DNA from: an uncultured Faecalibacterium sp.
GTDB lineage: Bacteria > Bacillota > Clostridia > Oscillospirales > Ruminococcaceae
Reading direction: 5' to 3'
Assembly: GCA_934548045.1 (NCBI GenBank)
Contig: CAKTEM010000001.1
Location: 130,348-194,347, forward strand
DNA: 64,000 bases
The position numbers and the translations under genes were made by a program. Shown here piece by piece: positions 49,087-57,018 of this stretch. Below the pieces are notes generated by a model. That model was not told the origin of the DNA. It worked only from the letters and a program-made list of their open reading frames with translations, and did no database searches. Each line of letters begins with the position of its first letter. Positions within the stretch are counted from its first letter, which is position 1.

Positions 49087-50812
49087 GCTGTTTTCCTCCT
49101 GTCTGGCTTTCATACAGCTGACGGTAGACCGGAACGGACTCCATTAGCTCCTCGTGGGTGCCGACGGTCGTCTTTCCGCCGTCCATAAAAATCACCTGCT
49201 GCATCTGTGGGAAGTGATACAGCCGGTGCGAGATGAGGAACACGACCTTATCCTTCGCATACGTCTGCAAGTCCGCAAACACGGTATCCTCGGTCTTTCG
49301 GTCGAGCGCGGAGAAGGGGTCATCCAGAATCAGGACAGGCCGGGGATGTGCGAGCGTTCTCGCCAGTGCCAGACGCTGCGCCTGTCCGCCAGACAAGCGC
49401 GTACCGCTGCTGCCGATGACCGTATCAACGCCGTTTTCCATCGCAAGAACTTCGTCTTTCAGTGCGGCGGCGTCAAGATACGGCATCGCATCCTGTTCAC
49501 TGCCGCAGAGGACATTGTTTTTCAGGGTGTCCGCGCTCAGCTCCGGGTCATGGCCCAGATAACCGACCGTTGCGGAAATTTGTCTGGGCGTGAGGGCGGA
49601 GAACTCCTTCTTTCCGAACTGAGCCGAACCGCCATACGGAGACTCGCAGAGGAACACCCGTCCGAAGGTCGATTTGCCACAGGCGACGGGGCCGGTCACG
49701 CCGATGATATCACCGGGATGGGCGGTCAGGCTCAGGCCGGAGAAGATCGGGGTATCTCCGTAACTGAACGAAAGGTCTTTCAGGGTCACATCAGCGGCTT
49801 TCGGAACGTGGAGTTCTTCCAGCTGCTCCGGCGATTTCATCAGCGGCTTGATGCGCTTCCACGAAACTTCGGCCTTCTGCACCGAGTTAAACAGCTTTGC
49901 GACCTTGGACGACTTGACGACCAGCTTGGTGAAGCAGGAAAGGAAGGTCGTAAAGGCCGCGATATCCCACGGACGCCAGCCGGTGCCAAGGACATTCTTT
50001 GCGCCGAACCACAGGATAAACAGCACGCCGGCTTCCGACGCCGTCAGATACAGCGGAGGAAGGGCCGACTGCCACACATTGCTGCGCACCGCGGTCTTTT
50101 CGTAGTTTTTCAGTGCGTCTTCGTATTTCTCCACCCGGGCGTCCTCACAGCCGTAAATGCGGTAGGTCACAGCGTTCTGCGCACGGTCCAGCGTAGCGGA
50201 ACTCAGCGCGCCTGCGGCCTTTTTGTATGCCGCACCAGCACGCTGAACGGGCTTTTTCATCCACGCTGCGCAGACATACGACACCGGGGTGAAAATCAGA
50301 CTGAGCAGTGCCAGCCGCCAGTCGTACACCAGCAGCATCACCGCATAGCCGACCAGTGCAACACCTGTATCGAAAATTTCGGTGGTGAATTTTCGCATAC
50401 CCTCCACGCAGTCGTCCACATCGGAGATTGCTTTCGTCATCAGCTCGCCTGCGCCCTCTTTTTCGAGAGACGCCCGGCTCTGACGCACCAGATTCGCGTA
50501 AAGGATGCCCTTCATCCGGCGGTTGATGTTGTTTGCAAACCGGCGGACATAGAAGCGTTTGAAAAAGCGCGATGACTGCACCGCCAGCGTGACGAGGATG
50601 TAGGCAAGCACCAGCATTGCCATCTTTGCGGCTGTCTCATTTCCGCCGAGGATGTCGGCCAGACACTGTGCCAGTCGACCCTCGAACCACGGGGTCGCCA
50701 GCAGGCCGATGTTATAAAACAGGCCCGAGATCGTCACAAACGCCAGCGGAAGCCACTCGACCCGGAAGTACGAGCCGATTCGATCTGGGCGAAACGTCTT
50801 TTCATTTTTCAT
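49070..50812 (-). CDS. ABC exporter half-transporter, subunit with non-catalytic Walker B
   Basis: About 580 residues: a six-segment membrane domain (residues 15-320) and an ATPase domain. Walker A is GPVACGKST, signature LSGGQAQRLALAR (intact), Walker B VLILDDPFSALD with D in place of the catalytic E. This complements the partner exactly, since its Asp-type site pairs with the partner's degenerate signature. Likely exports drugs, peptides or lipids. The ATG at 50812 has AAGGTGA upstream and lies inside the end of the MarR gene, so the three genes form a coupled operon. Confidence 0.92.
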   Translation of the reverse strand: MKNEKTFRPDRIGSYFRVEWLPLAFVTISGLFYNIGLLATPWFEGRLAQCLADILGGNETAAKMAMLVLAYILVTLAVQSSRFFKRFYVRRFANNINRRMKGILYANLVRQSRASLEKEGAGELMTKAISDVDDCVEGMRKFTTEIFDTGVALVGYAVMLLVYDWRLALLSLIFTPVSYVCAAWMKKPVQRAGAAYKKAAGALSSATLDRAQNAVTYRIYGCEDARVEKYEDALKNYEKTAVRSNVWQSALPPLYLTASEAGVLFILWFGAKNVLGTGWRPWDIAAFTTFLSCFTKLVVKSSKVAKLFNSVQKAEVSWKRIKPLMKSPEQLEELHVPKAADVTLKDLSFSYGDTPIFSGLSLTAHPGDIIGVTGPVACGKSTFGRVFLCESPYGGSAQFGKKEFSALTPRQISATVGYLGHDPELSADTLKNNVLCGSEQDAMPYLDAAALKDEVLAMENGVDTVIGSSGTRLSGGQAQRLALARTLAHPRPVLILDDPFSALDRKTEDTVFADLQTYAKDKVVFLISHRLYHFPQMQQVIFMDGGKTTVGTHEELMESVPVYRQLYESQTGGKQHEEQA

Positions 50813-51278
50813 CGGAAATTTCACCTTCTGCGGCTTTTCTGAAATGCGGAAATCCTGCGCGGCTTTCCGTCTTGGATGCTGTATACAGCTTGTTCAGCGA
50901 CGAAGCAAAGGCGGCGGCCTCCTCTTCTGTCAGCACACTTGTCAGGTACTCGTAAAATGCCGCCTCGATCTCTGCCTTGGACGATTTCAGGTTTTCCGCC
51001 TTTTCTGTCGGGTACAGCAGCTGACTGCGCCGGTCGTTCGGGGCATCCTTGCGGATGAGATAGCCCTTTGTTTCCAGATTTTTTGTTCTCCGCGCGATGG
51101 CGGCCTTGTCCGCGTGCAGAAGCTCCGCAAGTGCTGCCTGCGTGCAGCCGGGATTGTGGCGCAGCGCATGGATCAGGTCGATCTCCGCCGTGCCGACGCC
51201 CTCTTCACGCATCGTGAGCAGGACTAATTTTTCTGCTTCACGCGCGATTTTTGTGATTTTTCGTTCCGTGATATCCAT
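50802..51278 (-). CDS. MarR-family transcriptional regulator
   Basis: 158 residues. The winged helix is at residues 45-95, with GCTQAALAELLHADKAAIARR and RTKNLETKGYLIRKDAPNDRRSQLLY, the D-x-R wing of MarR proteins. C-terminal helices form the dimer. It precedes and overlaps the ABC exporter genes, so it most likely represses them and itself through the 34-bp palindrome in its promoter. GGAGG precedes the ATG. Confidence 0.92.
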   Translation of the reverse strand: MDITERKITKIAREAEKLVLLTMREEGVGTAEIDLIHALRHNPGCTQAALAELLHADKAAIARRTKNLETKGYLIRKDAPNDRRSQLLYPTEKAENLKSSKAEIEAAFYEYLTSVLTEEEAAAFASSLNKLYTASKTESRAGFPHFRKAAEGEISDEK

Positions 51279-51302
51279 AGACGCCTCCGGGTCTCCGTTT
51301 CG

Positions 51303-51362
51303 ATAGTTGTATATACATCATTGTATGTACAACTATTATAGCACAAGTTTGAAAATTGGCAA
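51303..51362 (-). promoter_or_regulatory. Promoter and palindromic operator of the MarR-ABC exporter operon
   Basis: Minus strand TTGCCA (51357-51362), 16-bp spacer, TATAAT (51335-51340). Directly after it lies a palindrome at 51303-51336 with 15-base arms ATAGTTGTAYATACA around ATGA, one mismatch. The position fits autorepression by MarR. Confidence 0.82.
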
Positions 51363-51442
51363 CTGGATTTTGAATTTTCCTATTGCGCCCTCTTCGTTCC
51401 GGTCTGCTGACGCAGGATTATTTTATCCAATCGGTTTCATCT

Positions 51443-52110
51443 TCACAAATTGACACCTTTCCCGTTTTCTGCGATATAGTAACGCTCCTGCTGGACCACT
51501 TCATCGACACTGCGGAAGCCGAGAAGCGCGTAACGGCCATTTTGGGTATATTCCTTTACGATATGCCCCTGAAAGCAGGACAGTCCTGCCCCGTTGGGGA
51601 TCGTCTCAAACGAGAAGAAGTAATCCGACTCCTTCTCGAACCGCTTTTTCATATCTGCAGTGCTGAGCGTCCGTCTCACGATCTCCTTGGACTGTGGCAG
51701 CACAACACTTTCTACATACCGCTCGACATATTCCGAAAACTTCTTGACGCCCTCCATCGTTTTCGCATGGTTCGTTTCCTGATAGAACACGATCTCATAA
51801 TCGTCCGTGTCCACGTTCACGAGAAATGCAATCGTGTAGTCCGTACTCAAACCAGCCAGCGCAAGATGATTCTCGGTCAACCGCTGTTCATATTGGTCTT
51901 TGATTCTTCTCTGGGTTTCCCGTTCGGCCGCCAGCTCATCCATATAGCGGAATCCCATCACGAACTTGCTGCTTCCGCGCAGGGGTACGATCTGCACATC
52001 AAAGAACTGATGTCCTGCCGGGTTGCGAACCGTCCGGAGAGGATAAACAAAGCGGTCGTGGTCTTCCAGATAAATCAAACCGGATGCACCGCTTACACCG
52101 TAGTATAACG
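51443..52110 (-). pseudogene. Internal fragment of a hybrid sensor-kinase-like signalling protein
   Basis: About 220 codons without a good start. It contains a PAS-like end (FFDVQIVPLRGSSKFVMGFR), a coiled region MDELAAERETQRRIKDQYEQ, and a second sensor-like domain from GLSTDYTIAFLVNVDTDDYE to RYALLGFRSVDEVVQQER. In large gut-Firmicute hybrid histidine kinases the same layout leads into a coiled coil and a kinase core after QQER. Here an unrelated tail YYIAENGKGVNL follows and stops. The 5' end abuts another gene's terminator. Both ends are deleted. Confidence 0.68.
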
Positions 52111-52124
52111 ATTTTTCTCCGTCA

Positions 52125-52170
52125 AAAAATGCCTCTGGATTTTCACATCTTACGAAAAATCTCCAGAGGC
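52125..52170 (-). terminator. Terminator after the truncated alpha/beta hydrolase
   Basis: GCCTCTGGA/TCCAGAGGC arms and TTTTTT on the minus strand. Confidence 0.8.
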
Positions 52171-52199
52171 GTTATCATTCCACTATTCTATAAAAGTTC

Positions 52200-52742
52200 T
52201 TACCCTTCCAGAATCCGCTTCAGCATCTCCGCATAGTTCTGTGATTCCGCTGTCATTCGTCCGCAATGCGCATAGCCCGGCCAGATTTTTAATTCTGCAC
52301 AGGGATATTTTTTCGGCAGTAGTTTTTTACACTCCTTCAGATCGGAATCTTTTTCGCCATACGCAAAAATGCAGCGTTTCTGCATCTCAGGCGTAAGCTC
52401 CGGCAACTGCACATAGCCGCAGTCGTGGATGATATTCCAGATGCTCTCCTCGTTCATGGCGATGAATCGTTTTGCCATAGCCGGGCCAGCAGTCTCACCA
52501 TAAATCGCGCTCATCTTCCGCCGGGAAAGTTCCGGGTCTTTTACGGCTTTGCGGTGCTTGGAAAGGAACACTCGCGTCAGCACAAATTCGAGCAGCGGAG
52601 CTTTTTCATAAAAGCTGACACCCTCAAAAAAGACGTGGTCGAAGGTCAGGTCCTTGAACTTCAGCAGCTCAAACAGCACCACGCCGCCCAGAGAAGCACC
52701 AAAGCCCAGATTCAAATGGGTACAGCCTTTTTTACAATTCAA
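52200..52742 (-). pseudogene. Alpha/beta hydrolase lacking its N-terminus
   Basis: The frame has about 170 residues of a hydrolase: LNLGFGASLGGVVLFELLKF (nucleophile elbow G-A-S-L-G), FDHVFFEGVSFYEKA, and a C-terminal PGYAHCGRMTAES with the catalytic histidine. The first ~70 residues (initial strands and oxyanion loop) are missing. The open frame begins inside the -10 element of the promoter, and no start codon with a ribosome site follows. The deletion therefore joined promoter and gene body. It is related to the intact hydrolase at 32.8 kb. Confidence 0.72.
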
Positions 52743-52770
52743 TATTAGTTTACACTAACCTTTCTGTCAA
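52742..52770 (-). promoter_or_regulatory. Promoter with RTTA-N8-TAAC dyad before the truncated hydrolase
   Basis: Minus strand TTGACA (52765-52770), 17-bp spacer, TAATAT (52742-52747). The dyad (core 52744-52759, with inner TTAGT-GTAA-ACTAA) fills the spacer, as in the promoter of the related hydrolase at 32.7 kb. Confidence 0.75.
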
Positions 52771-52789
52771 GAGCAATTTTCCAAAAGCA

Positions 52790-52949
52790 AAGAAGCTGTT
52801 GCAAAATACTCCCCCAGTCACAGCTTCGCTGTGCCAGCCCCCTCGGAGATGGGGCCTTGGCGTAACGGTAAACTGTAAAAGTCTCCCTCCCAGAGGGAGG
52901 TGGCATCGCATTAGCGATGACGGAAGGAGTTTTGCAACAGCCTCTTTTT
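52790..52949. repeat. MITE-like palindromic element, about 160 bp
   Basis: The ends are inverted repeats: AGCTGTTGCAAAA at 52794-52806 and TTTTGCAACAGC at 52930-52941, with partial matches further out. Inside are small palindromes (CACAGCttcGCTGTG, CTCCCTCCCagaGGGAG, ATCGCattaGCGAT) and GGGGCCTTGGC. A shorter relative lies at 12851-12911. It encodes nothing and may also terminate the TipA-like gene. Confidence 0.7.
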
Positions 52950-52954
52950 CTACT

Positions 52955-53680
52955 TTACCTGCAATAAATCTCAATAGCCTTCTGTGCAAATTCTGCGGCA
53001 CCTGTACCACCAGCGACATTGATGTTTTTCGTAAATTCGCCGCCTGCACCATACATCTGCCCCAGCTGGTTCAGAATCATTTTAGAACATTCGTAGTAGT
53101 GTTCCGTGATAAATTCCTGCAGCTTTTTCACCTGCGCCTGCACTTCGGGGTCTGCCGGGTCTTTGCCCTGCATCCCACCAAACGCCGCCACGATGTCCAT
53201 CAACTGCTTGCTGATATCTCTGACTTCTTTTGTGGTTTTATGGGCGGCCTTTTCCTCAAATTCTTTGTACTCCGGCGTTTCGCCCCATTCTTTTTTGGCC
53301 TGCTCGGTGTATTCTTTGATTTTTTTCGTATCAAATGCGGTAAAGTCCATAATATTTCCTCCTGTGGATTGAATTTTCCGCGCAAGGTCGATGAGGTCTT
53401 CCAGATGCTGTTTCTTCAATGTCAGAAGTGCGATTTGCTGTTCCAGTGCTTTTTCTCGGTCAAAAGCCGGATTTCCCATGATTTTCCGAATGTCCTTCAG
53501 CGGAAATTCCAGCTCCCGGAACAGCAAAATCTGTTGCAAGCGTTCCAACGCGGCATCATCGTACAGCCGATAGCCTGCCTCGGTGCGGCACGCCGGGCGC
53601 AGAAGCCCGATTCTATCGTAATACTGCACCGTCCGTATACTCACGCCGGTTCGCTTGCTCACTTCGTTCACTGTCATCAT
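52955..53680 (-). CDS. MerR-family regulator with TipAS antibiotic-recognition domain
   Basis: 241 residues. N-terminal MerR DNA-binding part (MMTVNEVSKRTGVSIRTVQY, wing with YRLYDDAALERL), a dimer helix at residues 75-110, then a TipAS-type domain (KEWGETPEYKEFEEKAA ... MYGAGGEFTKNINVAGGTGA) known to bind thiopeptide-like or other multidrug ligands. Here it probably regulates itself, since its promoter has the MerR 19-bp spacer; no exporter is adjacent. GGGAGG precedes the ATG at 53680. Confidence 0.92.
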   Translation of the reverse strand: MMTVNEVSKRTGVSIRTVQYYDRIGLLRPACRTEAGYRLYDDAALERLQQILLFRELEFPLKDIRKIMGNPAFDREKALEQQIALLTLKKQHLEDLIDLARKIQSTGGNIMDFTAFDTKKIKEYTEQAKKEWGETPEYKEFEEKAAHKTTKEVRDISKQLMDIVAAFGGMQGKDPADPEVQAQVKKLQEFITEHYYECSKMILNQLGQMYGAGGEFTKNINVAGGTGAAEFAQKAIEIYCR

Positions 53681-53707
53681 CTTGTTGTCCTCCCTTGCGA
53701 CAGGCAC

Positions 53708-53738
53708 AGTATACGCTATGACGCCGCGTCAGGGTCAA
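53708..53738 (-). promoter_or_regulatory. MerR-type promoter of the TipA-like gene
   Basis: Minus strand TTGACC (53733-53738), 19-bp spacer, TATACT (53708-53713). A perfect dyad TGACGC-C-GCGTCA (53719-53731) fills the spacer centre. Confidence 0.85.
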
Positions 53739-53821
53739 GAGGTTTTTCATTTTCCTTCTGTAACGCAGCTTGTGCCAAATGCGCGTATCCATTATAATAG
53801 GAACTGAAAGAAGGTGCCAAG

Positions 53822-54475
53822 ATGAAATATCGCATTGTGACCGCCGCACAGATGAAGGAAATCGAACGTGCCGGAGATGTCCATGGCCTGCCCTATCTGC
53901 AGATGATGGAAAATGCCGGAATGTCCGCTTACGCCGAACTACAAAAGCAGTTTCCTCATCCCGGCAGACTGCTGGTGGTCTGCGGCAAGGGCAACAACGG
54001 CGGCGACGGCTTTGTGATTGCCCGTGCCGCCGCAAAAGACCGTTGGACTGTGACCGTTCTTCTGGCCGAGGGTGAATCGAAAACCGCTGATGCCATCACC
54101 AACTTTGAGCGTCTGCGTTCCCTGCCGGTGAATATCTGTTTCGACTGCTCTGCACTGAAAACGCAGAACTTTACCGTTGTTGTGGATGCCCTGTACGGCA
54201 CCGGGTTCCATGGCGAACTGCGTCCTTCCGGCCTCGCCGCCTGCGGATTGATGAACCACCTGCACAAAAACGGTGCCTTCGTTCTGGCCGTGGACCTGCC
54301 CAGCGGCATCAATACCGATACCGGCGAAGTCGCCGAGAGTGCCGCTCATGCAGACCTGACCGTGACCTTCGACAGCTATAAACCTTTGCATGTGGCAGAA
54401 GCTTCCGCACCGCTGTGTGGAAAAATCGTCTGCGCCGACATCGGCATCCGGGATGAATGGCACCCGGAATTTTAA
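53822..54475 (+). CDS. nnrE: NAD(P)H-hydrate epimerase (YjeF N-terminal domain protein)
   Basis: 217 residues, a stand-alone YjeF_N domain. Key parts are TAAQMKEIERAGDVHGLPYL, VVCGKGNNGGDGFVIAR (phosphate/nucleotide loop), VVVDALYGTGFHGELRP with the catalytic aspartate, and AVDLPSGINTDTGEV. It interconverts the R and S forms of damaged hydrated NAD(P)H so that a dehydratase can repair them. The dehydratase half (YjeF_C), often fused, is not present here. GAAGGTG precedes the ATG. Confidence 0.93.
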   Translation: MKYRIVTAAQMKEIERAGDVHGLPYLQMMENAGMSAYAELQKQFPHPGRLLVVCGKGNNGGDGFVIARAAAKDRWTVTVLLAEGESKTADAITNFERLRSLPVNICFDCSALKTQNFTVVVDALYGTGFHGELRPSGLAACGLMNHLHKNGAFVLAVDLPSGINTDTGEVAESAAHADLTVTFDSYKPLHVAEASAPLCGKIVCADIGIRDEWHPEF

Positions 54476-54499
54476 GAGCGAGAGAAGATATCAAAACGC

Positions 54500-54540
54500 A
54501 AAAAGCCCCCAGAGAGCCTTTTTACAGCTCTCCGGGGGCA
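54500..54540. terminator. Bidirectional terminator between nnrE and hsp20
   Basis: GCCCCCAGAGAGC/GCTCTCCGGGGGC stem flanked by A- and T-runs between convergent genes. Confidence 0.88.
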
Positions 54541-54577
54541 AGTTCTATGTACCGGTTTCCTCACCGATGTACAACGA

Positions 54578-55048
54578 TTATTCAATTTCAATCAGGTTGG
54601 GGTTGACCGGCAGAGCCTTCTGCTGCTGAGGTGCAGGCAACGTGATGTGTAGGATGCCATCCTCGAACTTTGCGTGGATGTCCTCCTTCTTCACAGCGTC
54701 ACCCACATAGAAACTGCGAGCACAGGTGCCGGAGAAGGTCTCACGGCGCAGATAGCGGCCGTTGCTGTCCTTCTCATCGTTCGAGTGGCTGCGGACGGCC
54801 TGAATGGTCAGGTAGCCGTCGTTCAGTTCCATCTGAACGTCTTCCTTCTTGCAGCCGGGCAGGTCAACGGCCACATCATAGTTGCCGTCGGCGGTCTGCT
54901 TGACATCGGTCTTCATCATGTTTGCACCGCGCTTGCCGAAGGTCTCACGCTCTTCACGGTTCATCGCACGCTCCAGCGCACCATCGTTCCAGAACGGATC
55001 AAAGAAATCATCGAACAGGTTTTCATGGAAAATAGTCGGCATAAACAT
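54578..55048 (-). CDS. hsp20: Hsp20/alpha-crystallin small heat-shock protein
   Basis: 156 residues. A short N-terminal region (PTIFHENLFDDFFDPFWNDG) precedes the alpha-crystallin domain (residues ~45-140: TADGNYDVAVDLPGCKKEDV, YLTIQAVRS, FEDGILHITLP) and the C-terminal anchor NPNLIEIE with the I-x-I motif. It binds unfolding proteins without ATP. I chose the ATG at 55048 with GGAGGT 7 bases upstream. A CIRCE operator overlaps the promoter, so HrcA should repress it until heat shock. Confidence 0.95.
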   Translation of the reverse strand: MFMPTIFHENLFDDFFDPFWNDGALERAMNREERETFGKRGANMMKTDVKQTADGNYDVAVDLPGCKKEDVQMELNDGYLTIQAVRSHSNDEKDSNGRYLRRETFSGTCARSFYVGDAVKKEDIHAKFEDGILHITLPAPQQQKALPVNPNLIEIE

Positions 55049-55168
55049 AAAACATACCTCCAATCCCGGCGTTCGGGTCGGGTAAAAATCAAATGAAGTG
55101 CATCAGGAGCGGAGTCTTCCCGGGAGCCTTGTGGCTCCCTCATGCCCCTCTCTCCTGAGCACGGCTTA

Positions 55169-55211
55169 GTTATAGCACACGCTTTTAGCACTGTCAAGCT
55201 TAGAGTGCTAA
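55169..55211 (-). promoter_or_regulatory. CIRCE (HrcA) operator and promoter of hsp20
   Basis: TTAGCACTG-N9-GAGTGCTAA at 55185-55211 matches the CIRCE consensus with one mismatch and exact spacing. On the minus strand TTGACA (55192-55197), 17-bp spacer and TATAAC (55169-55174) form the promoter inside it. A ~120-base leader with a GGGAGCC hairpin follows. Confidence 0.93.
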
Positions 55212-55345
55212 AATTCACAGAAAGATAATTCTTTGATAAAATCTCATGCAATCTTTGCGAGTTTATTACGAAAAAATCGCCTTTTTCATTCACAAATCCA
55301 TCTTGTCCGATATCAATATCGCATGGCAAACGCCAAAAATTCAGC

Positions 55346-55939
55346 TCAAAACAGGATGTCTTCCGGCTGGATCTTATCCTTCTCTGTGATGGGGCGGATC
55401 ACTTTGCAGGGTACTCCGGCGGCAACGACGCCTGCCGGAATATCGTGCGTCACCACGCTTCCGGCACCGATGACCGAGCCTGCGCCGATCGTCACACCGC
55501 CGCAGACAGTCGAATTTGCACCGATCCAGACATTTTCTTCCAGCGTGATGGGCGCAGAAGTGCCAATGCCGCGGCCGCGCTGTTCCGGGTCGACGGCATG
55601 GCCGGAGCAGGCCAGACAGACACCCGGCGCAATAAACGCACCGGCACCGATATCCACCGGGGAAGTGTCCAGAATGACACAGTTGTAGTTGATGACCGTC
55701 AGCCCATGGGTATGGATGTTGAAGCCGTAGTCACAGTGGAAATCCGGCTCGATGCCGGTCATGGGCGAGCAGGTACCCAGCAGTTCCTGCAAAATGGCGC
55801 GGCGTTTTTCCTGTTCATTCGGGGCGGTGCGGTTGTATTCCCAGCACAGCTGTTTTGCACGGTTCTGTGCTTCGGAAGGGGTGTTTTCGTAGCCGCTGGC
55901 GTACACCGCCGGGCGTTTCATGATTTCGATTGGATTCAT
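55346..55939 (-). CDS. Sugar O-acetyltransferase, maltose acetyltransferase family
   Basis: 197 residues. N-terminal cap NRAKQLCWEYNRTAPNEQEK, then hexapeptide repeats (NCVILDTSPVDIGAGAFIAP, VWIGANSTVCGGVTIGAGS, VIGAGSVVTHDIPAGVVAAG) and the end GVPCKVIRPI. The catalytic histidine is in CLACSGHAVD. Acetylates a sugar or similar acceptor with acetyl-CoA. AAGGAG precedes the ATG at 55939. It is a distant relative of the enzyme at 32.0 kb. Confidence 0.9.
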   Translation of the reverse strand: MNPIEIMKRPAVYASGYENTPSEAQNRAKQLCWEYNRTAPNEQEKRRAILQELLGTCSPMTGIEPDFHCDYGFNIHTHGLTVINYNCVILDTSPVDIGAGAFIAPGVCLACSGHAVDPEQRGRGIGTSAPITLEENVWIGANSTVCGGVTIGAGSVIGAGSVVTHDIPAGVVAAGVPCKVIRPITEKDKIQPEDILF

Positions 55940-56025
55940 TGTTTTCTCCTTGATCTCAGCCGGAACTTCTGATGCTTCATCGTTCCGGCCTTTCGTATTT
56001 TCTGTAATGTTACTGGCAATTCCGG

Positions 56026-56478
56026 TCAGGTGCGCAGTTCTTTCAGCAGTGCTGTGCAGCCCTCCAGCACATCCTGCCATGTGGCCTCGAAATCGCCGGT
56101 ATACCACGGGTCGGTCACATCGCTAGGGCGGTGGGTGTGATCCATCAGCAGGGATACCTTGTGTTCCGGGTCATTACCCACAAAACGTGCCATATTGCGC
56201 AGGTTGTTGTGGTCCATGGCGATCAGATAATCGTAGGTCTCGTAATCTCGCCGGGTCATCTGCCGGGCTGTTTTGCCCTCGCAGGAGATGCCGTGTTCGG
56301 CCAGTTTCCACCGGGCAGGCGGATAGACCGGGTTTCCGATTTCCTCGGTGCTGGTGGCGGCCGACGCAATTTCAAACCGGTCGGAAAGCCCGGCTTTTTC
56401 CACTAAATCTTTCATTACAAACTCAGCCATCGGGCTGCGGCAGATGTTGCCGTGGCACAAGAAAAGGATTTTTGTCAT
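56026..56478 (-). CDS. Low-molecular-weight protein-tyrosine phosphatase
   Basis: 150 residues. The active-site loop is FLCHGNICRSPMAE at residues 7-20, with the nucleophilic cysteine at residue 8 and arginine at 14. The general-acid aspartate is in VTDPWYTGDFEATW near residue 122. It removes phosphate from protein tyrosine, for example on polysaccharide-export kinases; no such kinase is near. It follows a NUDIX gene and precedes the acetyltransferase, all minus, with gaps of 66-86 bp. Confidence 0.93.
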   Translation of the reverse strand: MTKILFLCHGNICRSPMAEFVMKDLVEKAGLSDRFEIASAATSTEEIGNPVYPPARWKLAEHGISCEGKTARQMTRRDYETYDYLIAMDHNNLRNMARFVGNDPEHKVSLLMDHTHRPSDVTDPWYTGDFEATWQDVLEGCTALLKELRT

Positions 56479-56544
56479 CGTTTTTACGTTCCTTATTGTA
56501 TTTCATTCAAGAGAAAAAGCATCCACAATCATAAATTCATTATG

Positions 56545-57018
56545 TTAATCGACTCGAATCGTAAATTCATTTGGGAGATTATAAATTTTTTCTTTCAAGA
56601 ATATCGGATAAAAGCTTTCATTTTTCAATCTATCGAATTCCAGCCATTCAAATGTATGTGTCAGATGACCTTCTGTTTGTGTAAACGTATCACCTTTTTC
56701 CAGCAGGTTTGTATCTGAGATATCCATCAAAAAGTAAATACACAATTCGTGATATCGGAGGTCATCTGCATCCTTCGTGAAAAAAGCCTGATCGAACCAC
56801 AGCGGACGAGAGATTTTCAAAGTTACACCAAGTTCTTCATGAACTTCTCGTACCACCGCCTGTTCCGCTGTTTCTCCCATCGTCACTCTTCCGCCGGGCA
56901 GAGAGTAATACGGTGTCTGTGTATCATGATGTATCGCCAAGATTTTTCCGTCAGCAATTATGATAGCACATACTCGATAGTTGAATTTTTCACTTCCAAT
57001 TTTGAAAGAAACATCCAT
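56545..57018 (-). CDS. NUDIX hydrolase
   Basis: 157 residues. The Nudix box reads GGRVTMGETAEQAVVREVHE followed by ELGV, with all metal-binding glutamates. The flanks (FNYRVCAIIIADGKILAIHH, YYSLPGGRV) are normal for small housecleaning members. It cleaves a nucleoside diphosphate linked to another group; which one is unknown. The gene is more AT-rich than its neighbours, suggesting a different origin. The 194 bp upstream (57019-57212) hold no gene I can support. Confidence 0.92.
   Translation of the reverse strand: MDVSFKIGSEKFNYRVCAIIIADGKILAIHHDTQTPYYSLPGGRVTMGETAEQAVVREVHEELGVTLKISRPLWFDQAFFTKDADDLRYHELCIYFLMDISDTNLLEKGDTFTQTEGHLTHTFEWLEFDRLKNESFYPIFLKEKIYNLPNEFTIRVD

Noticed and set aside
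49154..50575. 473-codon plus-strand open frame
   Set aside because: Antisense to the ABC exporter subunit, which has all ATPase motifs.
52799..53797. 332-codon plus-strand open frame
   Set aside because: It runs through the MITE-like element and antisense to the TipA-like gene, with no ribosome site.
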